Positions 1 to 7,024 of a stretch of 64,000 nucleotides of DNA are shown one piece after another. The DNA is taken from assembly GCA_030539395.1 (NCBI GenBank), contig JAUNSC010000007.1, forward strand, positions 35,116-99,115, read 5' to 3'. The notes under the pieces are model-generated. The model was not told where the DNA came from. It worked only from the letters and a program-made list of their open reading frames with translations, and made no database searches. The position numbers and the translations under genes were made by a program. This stretch comes from Eubacteriales bacterium (lineage in GTDB: Bacteria > Bacillota > Clostridia > Lachnospirales > Lachnospiraceae). Position 1 is the first letter of the stretch. Each line of letters begins with the position of its first letter.

Positions 1-228
1 AACCAGTCCATTCAACTCATCCATGGGATTTATCTTCGGTTCTTTTACAGTTTCTTTTTTCACTTTTATATCACTGCCAAAATCCTTTTCCAGTTCCGCT
101 ATCATCTCGGAATTGATTTTATCGATTTCTTCTATACTGGTTTTCCCTGTATCTGCCTCTTTTTCCGGCTCTTTTTTTACTTTAGATCCCCAGAGGTCAC
201 CATATATATCTCCAAGCAAATTTTCCAT
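1..228 (-). CDS. N-terminal fragment of an unidentified protein, possibly AAA+ (CbxX/SpoVK-like)
   Basis: The reading frame starts with ATG at 228, behind a GGGAGAA ribosome site, and runs off the left edge, so only 76 residues are visible. It opens MENLLGDIYGDLWG and continues as a highly charged Lys/Glu-rich linker. It ends PMDELNGLV, which resembles the start of the 'L(I/V)GL' segment found just before CbxX/SpoVK-type AAA+ ATPase domains. That resemblance is weak, so the family is a guess; the open frame, start codon and ribosome site are clear. Confidence 0.5.
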   Translation of the reverse strand, partial: MENLLGDIYGDLWGSKVKKEPEKEADTGKTSIEEIDKINSEMIAELEKDFGSDIKVKKETVKEPKINPMDELNGLV

Positions 229-443
229 GACAAACTTCTCCCGACAACAAAGATAAAGACATTATAGCTGATATCCATCATTCATTGCAACATTTTATTA
301 AACAGGACTTTTGCACTTTTCAAACCCGCGGATTATAATATACTCAAATTCCGGCAGCCTCTGTTATAGCACCTCTCAGCACTCAAAATCATGAAGGAAC
401 CGTTAATTTTCAATAAAATGTAAGCACAGGAAAGGATGGTATT

Positions 444-1316
444 ATGGATTGGATTACAGGCATTCAAAAAGCAATCGACTATGTGGAAGAACATCTGACA
501 GAACCGATAGAATATGAAGAAGTGGCAAAAAGAGCGTATTCTTCAAGCTTCCATTTTCAACGCATCTTCAGCACAATCTGCGGTTTTACTCTGGGTGAGT
601 ATATTCGATACCGCAGACTTTCCCTTGCCGGCAGGGAACTTGCGGAGAATGACAAAAAGGTCATCGATGTTGCCCTGAAATATGGATATGATTCACCTGA
701 GAGTTTCTCCCGTGCGTTCACCCGGTTCCACGGAATTTCTCCCACACAGGCTAAAAATGGTGCCATGGTAAAATCTTTTTCACGCCTTTCTGTAAAACTT
801 ACATTACACGGAGGTACAATAATGGATTACAGAATTGAAAACAAAGAAGCATTTGATCTGATCATCAGAAAGAAGCATTTCCCCAAAAACACGGAACTCA
901 CAGCTGCAGAAATCTCCGGATTTTGGGCTGAATGCGGAAAAGACGGAACAATCGCCGAGATAATCAAATGTGCGGATGATAAGATGTTCGGGCGGAATAT
1001 AGTCGGTGTCAGCTTTGAAGCTGAAGGGGATGACAATGAATTTCCTTACGGCATCGGCGCTTCCTACAGTGGATTGAAAACCACAAATAAAAACCTGACA
1101 GTGATATCCATTCCGGCACACACTTATATTGTGTTTCAGTGTATCGGAAAAATGCCTGAGGCATTCCAGAAAACCTGCAATTATATCTGCACGGAATTCT
1201 TCCCCACAAGCGACTATCAGCCCTTAGGTCTTGAATTTGAAGCATATCCGTCACCGGATGTTCAGGACTCGAACTATACTTGTGAAATTTGGGTTGCTGT
1301 GGAGAAAAAAAGATAA
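444..1316 (+). CDS. AraC family regulator with GyrI-like effector domain
   Basis: The first ~105 residues are a double helix-turn-helix AraC DNA-binding domain, with the family's SSSFHFQRIF and YDSPESFSRAF recognition-helix segments. After a short linker, residues ~125-290 form a GyrI-like small-molecule-binding domain (YGIGASYSG, IPAHTYIVFQ and a closing EIWVAVEK). Proteins of this layout are cytoplasmic activators that respond to hydrophobic or cationic ligands and often control efflux or detoxification genes. The start is supported by AAAGGATGG upstream. It stands alone in front of the AbrB/glycosyltransferase operon on the same strand, which it might regulate; nothing in the sequence proves that. 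Confidence 0.9.
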   Translation: MDWITGIQKAIDYVEEHLTEPIEYEEVAKRAYSSSFHFQRIFSTICGFTLGEYIRYRRLSLAGRELAENDKKVIDVALKYGYDSPESFSRAFTRFHGISPTQAKNGAMVKSFSRLSVKLTLHGGTIMDYRIENKEAFDLIIRKKHFPKNTELTAAEISGFWAECGKDGTIAEIIKCADDKMFGRNIVGVSFEAEGDDNEFPYGIGASYSGLKTTNKNLTVISIPAHTYIVFQCIGKMPEAFQKTCNYICTEFFPTSDYQPLGLEFEAYPSPDVQDSNYTCEIWVAVEKKR

Positions 1317-1377
1317 TACCAGAATACATCCTGTCTGACGGAACAAATTCTTCGCTGAACACGGAAAATAAAATTGC

Positions 1378-1434
1378 TTGACTTTCTCCTCCTCCTCGAG
1401 TATGATTAGTATAACTAATCATACTCGAGGAGGA
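1378..1434 (+). promoter_or_regulatory. Promoter overlapped by a 21-bp-arm perfect palindrome (operator)
   Basis: A TTGACT -35 box (1378-1383) and a TATGAT -10 box (1401-1406) are separated by 17 bases. Bases 1390-1410 and 1414-1434 are perfect inverted repeats around a 3-base centre. The left arm contains the -10 box and the right arm contains the Shine-Dalgarno (GAGGAGGA, 1427-1434) of the AbrB-type gene at 1441. The predicted start point falls near the centre, so the mRNA would carry only the right arm. The palindrome is therefore more likely a DNA operator, probably for the dimeric AbrB-type product itself, than an mRNA hairpin. Confidence 0.8.
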
Positions 1435-1440
1435 CATACT

Positions 1441-1662
1441 ATGGATTTCCCAAATGGAAAATATGCCTGGATGGTGAAAATCGGAGAGAAGGGACAATTT
1501 GTGATTCCTAAAGAAGCCCGGGATTTATTTGACCTTCAGCCTGGCAGCAGCATACTTGTACTGGGTGATATCCAAAAAGGGATCGCCATTTTGCCCAGAG
1601 AAATGCAAAGCCAGTATATTTCCAGAATTTTTTCTGAAATGGAAATAGACAAGGAGGAGTAA
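1441..1662 (+). CDS. AbrB/MazE/SpoVT-type DNA-binding protein
   Basis: This 73-residue protein is a single swapped-hairpin AbrB fold: IGEKGQFVIPKEARDLF is the family signature, followed by LQPGSSILVLGD and a short acidic tail. Such proteins act as dimers or tetramers that bind DNA as transition-state regulators or antitoxins. The ATG at 1441 is preceded by GAGGAGGA inside the palindrome. Longer readings of the frame begin inside the promoter and are unlikely. It ends 4 bases before the glycosyltransferase start, so the two are one operon. No toxin is adjacent, which favours an autoregulatory repressor role. Confidence 0.85.
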   Translation: MDFPNGKYAWMVKIGEKGQFVIPKEARDLFDLQPGSSILVLGDIQKGIAILPREMQSQYISRIFSEMEIDKEE

Positions 1663-1666
1663 TAAT

Positions 1667-2845
1667 ATGAGCAAGATTGTTTTTTTCTGTATTCCTGCTC
1701 ACGGGCATACCAATCCAACCCTGGGCGTAGTCCGGGAACTGATCAGCCGCGGGCATCAGGTATGGTATTATTCCTATAATATTCTGCGTGAAAAAATCGA
1801 GGCCACCGGAGCAGTTTTTATCTCCTGTGACGATTACGATATGGAACAAAAGCTCACCCCAAAAGATTCCGCTCGTATCAGTAAAGATATCGCATTCTCC
1901 ACAAAGATCTTAGTTGACACCACATTGGCCCTTGACGATAAAGTCTGTGCCGATATGAAACGTCTAAAACCGGACTGCATTGTAGCAGATTCCATGGCTG
2001 TATGGGGAAAAGCCGTCGCTATAAAATCAGGGATTCCTTTTGTCTCTTCAACAACGACTTTCGCCTTTAATCAACACTCTGCCAGGATAATGAAACAGAG
2101 CTTCGGCGAATTATTATCTATGATCTTTTCTATGCCAAAGACCCAAAAACAGATTAAAAGATTGCAGGCCAAAGGTTATCCTGTAAAAAATATACTGGAT
2201 ATCATTCAGAATGATAACAATACGCACACTGTTGTTTATACATCCCCTGAATTTCAGCCCTGCTCAGATACCTTCTCGGATAAGTATGCCTTTGTGGGGC
2301 CCTCCATCTGCCCTGCAACAGACGAAGTTCAAAAAAACAGAGAAAAACTCGTCTATATCTCCATGGGCACCGTCAATAATGATATGCTGCCGCTTTACAG
2401 GCAGTTTGTCTCCTCATTTGCAAACACAGAATACCAGGTAATCATGTCTGTTGGGAGCTTTGTTTCTATTAAGGATTTTGGAAAGCTTCCCGGGAATATG
2501 TCTGTTTCACAGTACATTGACCAGATCGCAGTCCTTCAAAAAGCAGATGTTTTTGTTTCCCACTGCGGAATGAACAGTGTCAGCGAGAGTCTGTATTTCG
2601 GCGTTCCTCTGGTTATGCTGCCGCAGACTTCTGAACAGAACGGAGTATGTGAGAGAGTGCTGCAGCTTGGGGCAGGAGTAAAACTGAATAAAATCAATCC
2701 GCCTTCTATCCTTGCTGCTGTAAATAAGGTTCTGTCTGAATCATCTTACAAACAAAATGCCCAGATGATTTCTGATGGATTTAAGCGTTGTTCCGGTGCA
2801 AAAGGCGCCGCAGATAAAATTTTGCAGGTCTGCAGGGAAACCTGA
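1667..2845 (+). CDS. MGT-type UDP-glycosyltransferase (GT1)
   Basis: This is a 392-residue two-domain GT-B enzyme. The N-terminal domain starts with the family's IVFFCIPAHGHTNPTLG acceptor-side motif. The C-terminal donor-binding domain has VYISMGT and then the sugar-nucleotide signature VSHCGMNSVSESLYFGVP. MGT-family enzymes transfer a sugar from UDP-sugar to small hydrophobic acceptors such as macrolides or sterol-like compounds, often inactivating them, in the cytoplasm. Translation starts behind AAGGAGGAG. Co-transcription with an AbrB-type regulator suggests controlled, stress- or compound-induced expression. Length and motifs are normal; the acceptor is unknown. Confidence 0.9.
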   Translation: MSKIVFFCIPAHGHTNPTLGVVRELISRGHQVWYYSYNILREKIEATGAVFISCDDYDMEQKLTPKDSARISKDIAFSTKILVDTTLALDDKVCADMKRLKPDCIVADSMAVWGKAVAIKSGIPFVSSTTTFAFNQHSARIMKQSFGELLSMIFSMPKTQKQIKRLQAKGYPVKNILDIIQNDNNTHTVVYTSPEFQPCSDTFSDKYAFVGPSICPATDEVQKNREKLVYISMGTVNNDMLPLYRQFVSSFANTEYQVIMSVGSFVSIKDFGKLPGNMSVSQYIDQIAVLQKADVFVSHCGMNSVSESLYFGVPLVMLPQTSEQNGVCERVLQLGAGVKLNKINPPSILAAVNKVLSESSYKQNAQMISDGFKRCSGAKGAADKILQVCRET

Positions 2846-2863
2846 CCAACTCTACCGCAACTC

Positions 2864-3136
2864 TCAAATGGAAACGAGAGGAAGTTTTCCGGATTTTTCT
2901 TCGCTCTCATTCAGCAATCCCAGCCCGAGGAGGATTTCCACTGCCCTTTCTTCGTCTTCCTTTGCCGTATACAATTCTATGCCCAGAATCGGCCGGAATC
3001 CGTATATCATTGACAAACCGTCAGACCCTCTGGTCTTTTTCAACACCGGTATTCCAGCCTCTTCAAAGGCAGCAATGACCATACCTGCCTGCATCTCATC
3101 TTCCGCCAGAAAAACCTGAGTAATTTCGCGTTCCAT
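2864..3136 (-). CDS. DUF2007-like putative signal-transducing protein
   Basis: This 90-residue soluble protein follows the small alpha-beta DUF2007 pattern: a first strand (TQVFLAEDEMQAGM), a helix, IPVLKKTRGSDG, and IELYTAKEDEERAVEILL. These resemble ACT/PII-like folds and are annotated as putative signal-transducing proteins without proven function. The start has a good GGAGGGGAAG site. It is convergent with the glycosyltransferase and lies just downstream of the DUF3169 gene on the same strand, so it may belong to the exporter operon's 3' end. Confidence 0.65.
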   Translation of the reverse strand: MEREITQVFLAEDEMQAGMVIAAFEEAGIPVLKKTRGSDGLSMIYGFRPILGIELYTAKEDEERAVEILLGLGLLNESEEKSGKLPLVSI

Positions 3137-3154
3137 TCTTCCCCTCCTTCATTC

Positions 3155-3940
3155 CTAATTAATCCTGCTTTTTCTCATAAACACACAGGAACGTGTATAA
3201 CAAATCGTTTCCATCAGCCATATGGCGGCTACAACGATTACCGCAAGCACTCCCGTTTCCAAAAACATATGAGTGAGCATTGTTAAGAGCAGAAGCACCG
3301 GTATGCTCTTATTTAACAGCATATATGTCTTATAAGAGCTCTGATAAATAATCTCACGTTCAGCTTCATCGCAGCTTTCCAGCCACTGCTGCTGAAATTT
3401 TCTGGAGGACGGATCGGCCTTTATCTCCGGATGTGCTTTCTGCAACAGCTTTACATAACGAATCTGCCAGAAACAGTCATATCCAAAACAGACCATCCAC
3501 ACAATACATGCATATAGAAAGGTGCTTCTGTTGTGGTCCGAACTGGCGATATACTCCATAGAATATCCAAACGACAATATAATAAAGCAAAGAGCCTGAG
3601 AAAAGACATTGGCAATCATACCCTTTCCCCCTGTCCTTTCTTCCTCATAATCCAGCAAATCATACTCCTCATCCTGTGCTGTCTTCATTTTCTCATGTAT
3701 CTTCCGGATATTACGGATACTTCGTTCTCCCAGAAAAACAGATACTGCCATTAACACGAGCAGGGCCGGCAAAATCATCATCTGCAAAATCTCTGTCACA
3801 TTGGTCATCGCCTCTTTCACATCGTGTCCGAAAAAAAACCATGCTCCCAGAAGCCCTGCCACTCCTCCTGTTCCTGCGCTTATCAACATCTTCAGACTGA
3901 CTTTTGCGTAAGTATTCATTTTCTTCTTTTCGCTGTACAT
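3155..3940 (-). CDS. DUF3169 family membrane protein
   Basis: About 260 residues with at least six hydrophobic segments: near residues 10-35, 40-65, 105-125, 135-150 and two near 210-250. The layout and the XRE regulator immediately upstream are typical of the DUF3169 family. Family members accompany XRE regulators and ABC exporters in Firmicutes; their role is unknown, perhaps in peptide or antibiotic stress. I place the start at the ATG at 3940, whose A overlaps the TGA of the XRE gene (TGATG), with GGAGGA just upstream. The coupling implies strict co-translation with the regulator. Confidence 0.75.
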   Translation of the reverse strand: MYSEKKKMNTYAKVSLKMLISAGTGGVAGLLGAWFFFGHDVKEAMTNVTEILQMMILPALLVLMAVSVFLGERSIRNIRKIHEKMKTAQDEEYDLLDYEEERTGGKGMIANVFSQALCFIILSFGYSMEYIASSDHNRSTFLYACIVWMVCFGYDCFWQIRYVKLLQKAHPEIKADPSSRKFQQQWLESCDEAEREIIYQSSYKTYMLLNKSIPVLLLLTMLTHMFLETGVLAVIVVAAIWLMETICYTRSCVFMRKSRIN

Positions 3941-4146
3941 CACACGTCCTCCTCATATTCAAAAATATCCTCTACCTGCACCTGACAAATTTTCGCCAGC
4001 TTAAGTGCAAGTGTCACTGACGGAGAATAATCACCTCTTTCAATCAGACTTATGGTCTGGCGGGACACTCCCGCCAGCTTTCCCAAATCTGTCTGATTGA
4101 TCCCCAGTTTTGAACGATATTCTTTTAAGTTATTCCTCAGCGGCAT
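3940..4146 (-). CDS. XRE-family HTH regulator
   Basis: A 68-residue protein that is essentially one Cro/CI helix-turn-helix: NQTDLGKLAGVSRQTISLIE is the HTH core, followed by GDYSPSVTLALKLAKI and a short acidic tail. This small XRE type usually represses its own operon. It overlaps the 3' end of the ABC permease gene by 17 bases and the DUF3169 start by one base, so all four genes from 6912 to 3155 form a tightly coupled operon. It is a plausible binder of the three palindromes at 6944-7024, although an unlinked regulator is possible. Confidence 0.9.
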   Translation of the reverse strand: MPLRNNLKEYRSKLGINQTDLGKLAGVSRQTISLIERGDYSPSVTLALKLAKICQVQVEDIFEYEEDV

Positions 4147-6121
4147 TTGTGCTCCTCCGTTTCAAAATTATCCATCCTGCTCCTCCCAGCACGATTCCTG
4201 CCAGCAGCAGACAGAGTATTTCCTGCAAAGACAATGTTTCTTTCATCAGAAACGGCACCAGTTCCACTGCTTTTTCCGGATATTTAATCGTCAGAAACGA
4301 AATCGTGTTATTCAAAAAATGCAGGAACATGCCGATATATATCGTCCCTGTCCGCCATACAATCACTGCAAAGCAGGCCCCGAGCATTGCTGTCGGCAGC
4401 AATTTTAACAGGCTCATATGAAAGATTCCAAAAACAAGAGCTGATACAAAAATTGCCCACCATGCCCCATGGCGGTGACGGATACTCCCCATCACAAATC
4501 CCCGGAAGAGAAGTTCTTCTCCCACTGCCGGCATCAGAGCCAGCACCAGAAGCACAAAGAACAGTGGCTGCTCTGTCAGCATCTCATAACTTTCTGCCAG
4601 TTCCACACTGCTCTCCGGCATTATTTTTACCAGAAAAACGCTTATCGTTATCATAATGCAGTACGTACCAAGGTACAGCAATAATCCGCCCGGCACTCCG
4701 GATGCCCTGGGCACATGCAGAGAAAACAATTCTTTCACGTCGGATTTCATATACCAGACGGCTGCCACAGGTATCACCAATATCATTAACTGCTGAAGAG
4801 CAGCGCCCCAGAATCCAAGATGCACCGTCGCAGCGGTTCCCACATATATCAGCAGCAGAAATGTCGCCGTTACAATCACCGCCGCATCTCCTGCACCTGG
4901 CACAGTCCCTTTTTTTATGTCGCTGCGTTTCTGAAAAAGGCGAAACCCACGAAAACCATCCGAGAACAGGATATCCTCACTGTTATAGATTCTGGACAAT
5001 ACCCAGACGATCAATATACTGTATCCGGCATTTACACCTATGGTAACGCCTGCCAGCGAGAGACTGAACTGCTGTGCCAAAATCTGTTTTATCATCAGTG
5101 AAACATTTACCACCGGTATAAGAGCAGTCTGATAATCCAGTCTCAGTGTAGGAATCATTGCCGCCATGGATGCAAACATAATCACCAGCAAAACCGGAGT
5201 AATATAATTATTTGCTTCTTTAAAGCTTCTGGCAAATACGCAGAAGCACATACAGACAGCCGTAATAAACAGCGCCACCGCAACCATTGTCATAAGGATT
5301 ACCGGAATTGCAGGCAGGAGCGCTGAAAACTGCGGTATCTGGCTTCCCACTTCCTCTGTCACGCTGCTCATCAAAATAAGGGCTGACCCGCCAAGGGAAA
5401 TCAGAGAAATAATAGCCGTCACGCAGGAAAACAGCGCCACTGACAGATATTTACTCATAATCAATTCAAAATTGCTGACCGGAAGGGTAAGCAATGTTTC
5501 CAGCGTTCCCCTCTCTTTTTCACCTGCTGTTGCATCAATGGCCGGATACATAGCTCCCATAAGGATTGTAACAATCAGCATCATACCGATGCTTCCGCCG
5601 ATGTCCATTCCAAAACTTTCTGATTCTGACGCCTGATCGATACTCTCTACTTTTACCGGATGAAGAAACTCCTGCGGCAGACCCTTTTCTTTCAGATTTT
5701 CCGAAAGCAGCTTCTCCTGATAGATATCCAGCAGTTCTTCCATGGCTTCACAGGCATACCGTGAATCCTGCTCTGTGGATATATAGTGAATTTTTACATC
5801 ATAACCATTATCACTTTCCGCCACTTCCAGCCATGCATCTGCGTCTGTGCCCCGGATAAAATCCAGGTTTGTTCCGATTTCTTCCTTATTCTTTTCATAC
5901 AATTCTTTCAGCTCATCAAGTGCAGCATCAGAAATTGTTTCAAATCCTGCCGTATGTACCTTTTCCGACTGGGACTGCATAAAAAATCCAACTCCCAGAG
6001 TTATTCCCAGCAGCAAAAGGGGATACAGCAAAATGGGTACCACTACCATCATAATGAGCGTTTTTCTATCCCTGAGAATATCCATTACTTCTTTTTTTAC
6101 CAATACCCTGATTTTTCTCAT
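4130..6121 (-). CDS. NatB-like ABC permease fused to a CPBP intramembrane protease
   Basis: This 663-residue protein has two parts. Residues 1-400 are an ABC-2/NatB-type exporter subunit: a first membrane helix near 20-40, a large extracytoplasmic loop to ~175, then five or six helices including the conserved EKERGTLETLL cytoplasmic motif. Residues ~420-660 form a CPBP (CAAX-protease/bacteriocin-processing) domain with EELLFRG, FGIFHMS and HFLNN, matching the EExxxR, FxxxH and HxxxN metal-site motifs. The intact motifs suggest an active metalloprotease. The start overlaps the NatA stop by 4 bases. Function may be export and processing of a peptide, or Na+/peptide stress defence. Confidence 0.88.
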   Translation of the reverse strand: MRKIRVLVKKEVMDILRDRKTLIMMVVVPILLYPLLLLGITLGVGFFMQSQSEKVHTAGFETISDAALDELKELYEKNKEEIGTNLDFIRGTDADAWLEVAESDNGYDVKIHYISTEQDSRYACEAMEELLDIYQEKLLSENLKEKGLPQEFLHPVKVESIDQASESESFGMDIGGSIGMMLIVTILMGAMYPAIDATAGEKERGTLETLLTLPVSNFELIMSKYLSVALFSCVTAIISLISLGGSALILMSSVTEEVGSQIPQFSALLPAIPVILMTMVAVALFITAVCMCFCVFARSFKEANNYITPVLLVIMFASMAAMIPTLRLDYQTALIPVVNVSLMIKQILAQQFSLSLAGVTIGVNAGYSILIVWVLSRIYNSEDILFSDGFRGFRLFQKRSDIKKGTVPGAGDAAVIVTATFLLLIYVGTAATVHLGFWGAALQQLMILVIPVAAVWYMKSDVKELFSLHVPRASGVPGGLLLYLGTYCIMITISVFLVKIMPESSVELAESYEMLTEQPLFFVLLVLALMPAVGEELLFRGFVMGSIRHRHGAWWAIFVSALVFGIFHMSLLKLLPTAMLGACFAVIVWRTGTIYIGMFLHFLNNTISFLTIKYPEKAVELVPFLMKETLSLQEILCLLLAGIVLGGAGWIILKRRSTNAAEE

Positions 6122-6912
6122 CCGATATCACTCCCCTCTCTTTCCATAAATCCGGCTTTTTCACAGATAACATGGAACGTCTCCCGAAGGCTGTCTGTGC
6201 CGGTCCGCTCCATCAGACCGGTCGGTGTTCCCTCCGCTGCAACCTTTCCGTCTAAAATCAGATAAATGTAATCGCATAAAAACTGCGCTTCTTCCAGATA
6301 ATGGGTGGAATATAAAACTGTTTTCCCACATTCTTTCTGCTTTTTCATAAAATGAATAATCGCATCCGCACTCAAAATATCAAGCCCCAGTGTAGGCTCA
6401 TCCAGGATATAGATATCCGGATCTGCAAAAAGACATCTTGCAATGGAAGCGCGCTGCAGTTGTCCGGTAGAAAGGCGTTCAATACGATTATCCGCAAATT
6501 TCGCCATGTTAAGAACGTCAATGATTTCCCGGATACGTTCCTGAGTCTGCTCTTTTGAAAATCCATACAGTTCTCCCAAAAATTCCAGATATTCCCGGAT
6601 AGAAAACCGGGGATACATTTTTGTATTTCCCGAAAGATATCCGATAGCCGCTTTCTTCTGCACCGGATCTTCCAGAACACTTCCTCCATCGTCCGTAATG
6701 ATAATTTCACCTTCAGTCGGTGTCATCAGCATACCCAGCATTCTGAGAAACGTGGTTTTTCCCGCTCCATTCGGTCCCAGAATACCGACAATCTCTCCCT
6801 TATTGGCCTTCAGGGAAATATGATCCACTGCATAAAACTCTTCTTTGCGGGTCTTTCTTCCTTCTTTTATATTTCGTTCAAACTTCTTACACAAGTGATC
6901 TGCTTTTATCAT
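6118..6912 (-). CDS. NatA-like ABC transporter ATP-binding protein
   Basis: A 264-residue ABC ATPase with Walker A GPNGAGKTT (~residue 50), the family-variant signature LSTGQLQRASIA, Walker B IYILDEPTLGLD, and the H-loop in YSTHYLEEA. It should pair with the permease encoded by the overlapping next gene to form a NatAB-type exporter in the cytoplasmic membrane. It is the first gene of the exporter/XRE/DUF3169 operon. Transcription probably starts about 50 bases upstream, at a promoter covered by repeated palindromes. Confidence 0.92.
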   Translation of the reverse strand: MIKADHLCKKFERNIKEGRKTRKEEFYAVDHISLKANKGEIVGILGPNGAGKTTFLRMLGMLMTPTEGEIIITDDGGSVLEDPVQKKAAIGYLSGNTKMYPRFSIREYLEFLGELYGFSKEQTQERIREIIDVLNMAKFADNRIERLSTGQLQRASIARCLFADPDIYILDEPTLGLDILSADAIIHFMKKQKECGKTVLYSTHYLEEAQFLCDYIYLILDGKVAAEGTPTGLMERTGTDSLRETFHVICEKAGFMEREGSDIG

Positions 6913-6943
6913 GCTGCACCTCGCTTTTATTCAATAAAATAAG

Positions 6944-7024
6944 GATGACAACTTTTCTTGTCATCCCCACTGTATCATTGACAACTTTACTTGTCAACCT
7001 GTTTTGACAACTATTTTTGTCAAA
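6944..7024 (-). promoter_or_regulatory. Extended -10 promoter with three TTGACAA-N6-TTGTCAA operators
   Basis: Three related palindromes lie at 6944-6965, 6978-6997 and 7003-7024. Each has TGACAA and TTGTCA arms separated by 6 bases, with centres about 33 and 26 bases apart. On the minus strand a TTGACA -35 box (6997-6992) lies inside the middle copy. It is followed 17 bases later by TACAGT (6974-6969) preceded by TGA, an extended -10. The copy at 6944-6965 covers the expected start point. This arrangement indicates repression of the NatA operon. The rightmost palindrome overlaps the stop codon of the neighbouring ABC exporter gene. Confidence 0.8.

Noticed and set aside
1390-1434. Palindrome as an mRNA hairpin hiding the ribosome site
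   Set aside because: The well-spaced promoter places the transcript start near the palindrome's centre, so the left arm would not be transcribed.
1009-1497. 162-residue minus-strand ORF across the AraC and AbrB genes
   Set aside because: It is antisense to two recognisable genes, lacks a ribosome site, and has no family-like features.
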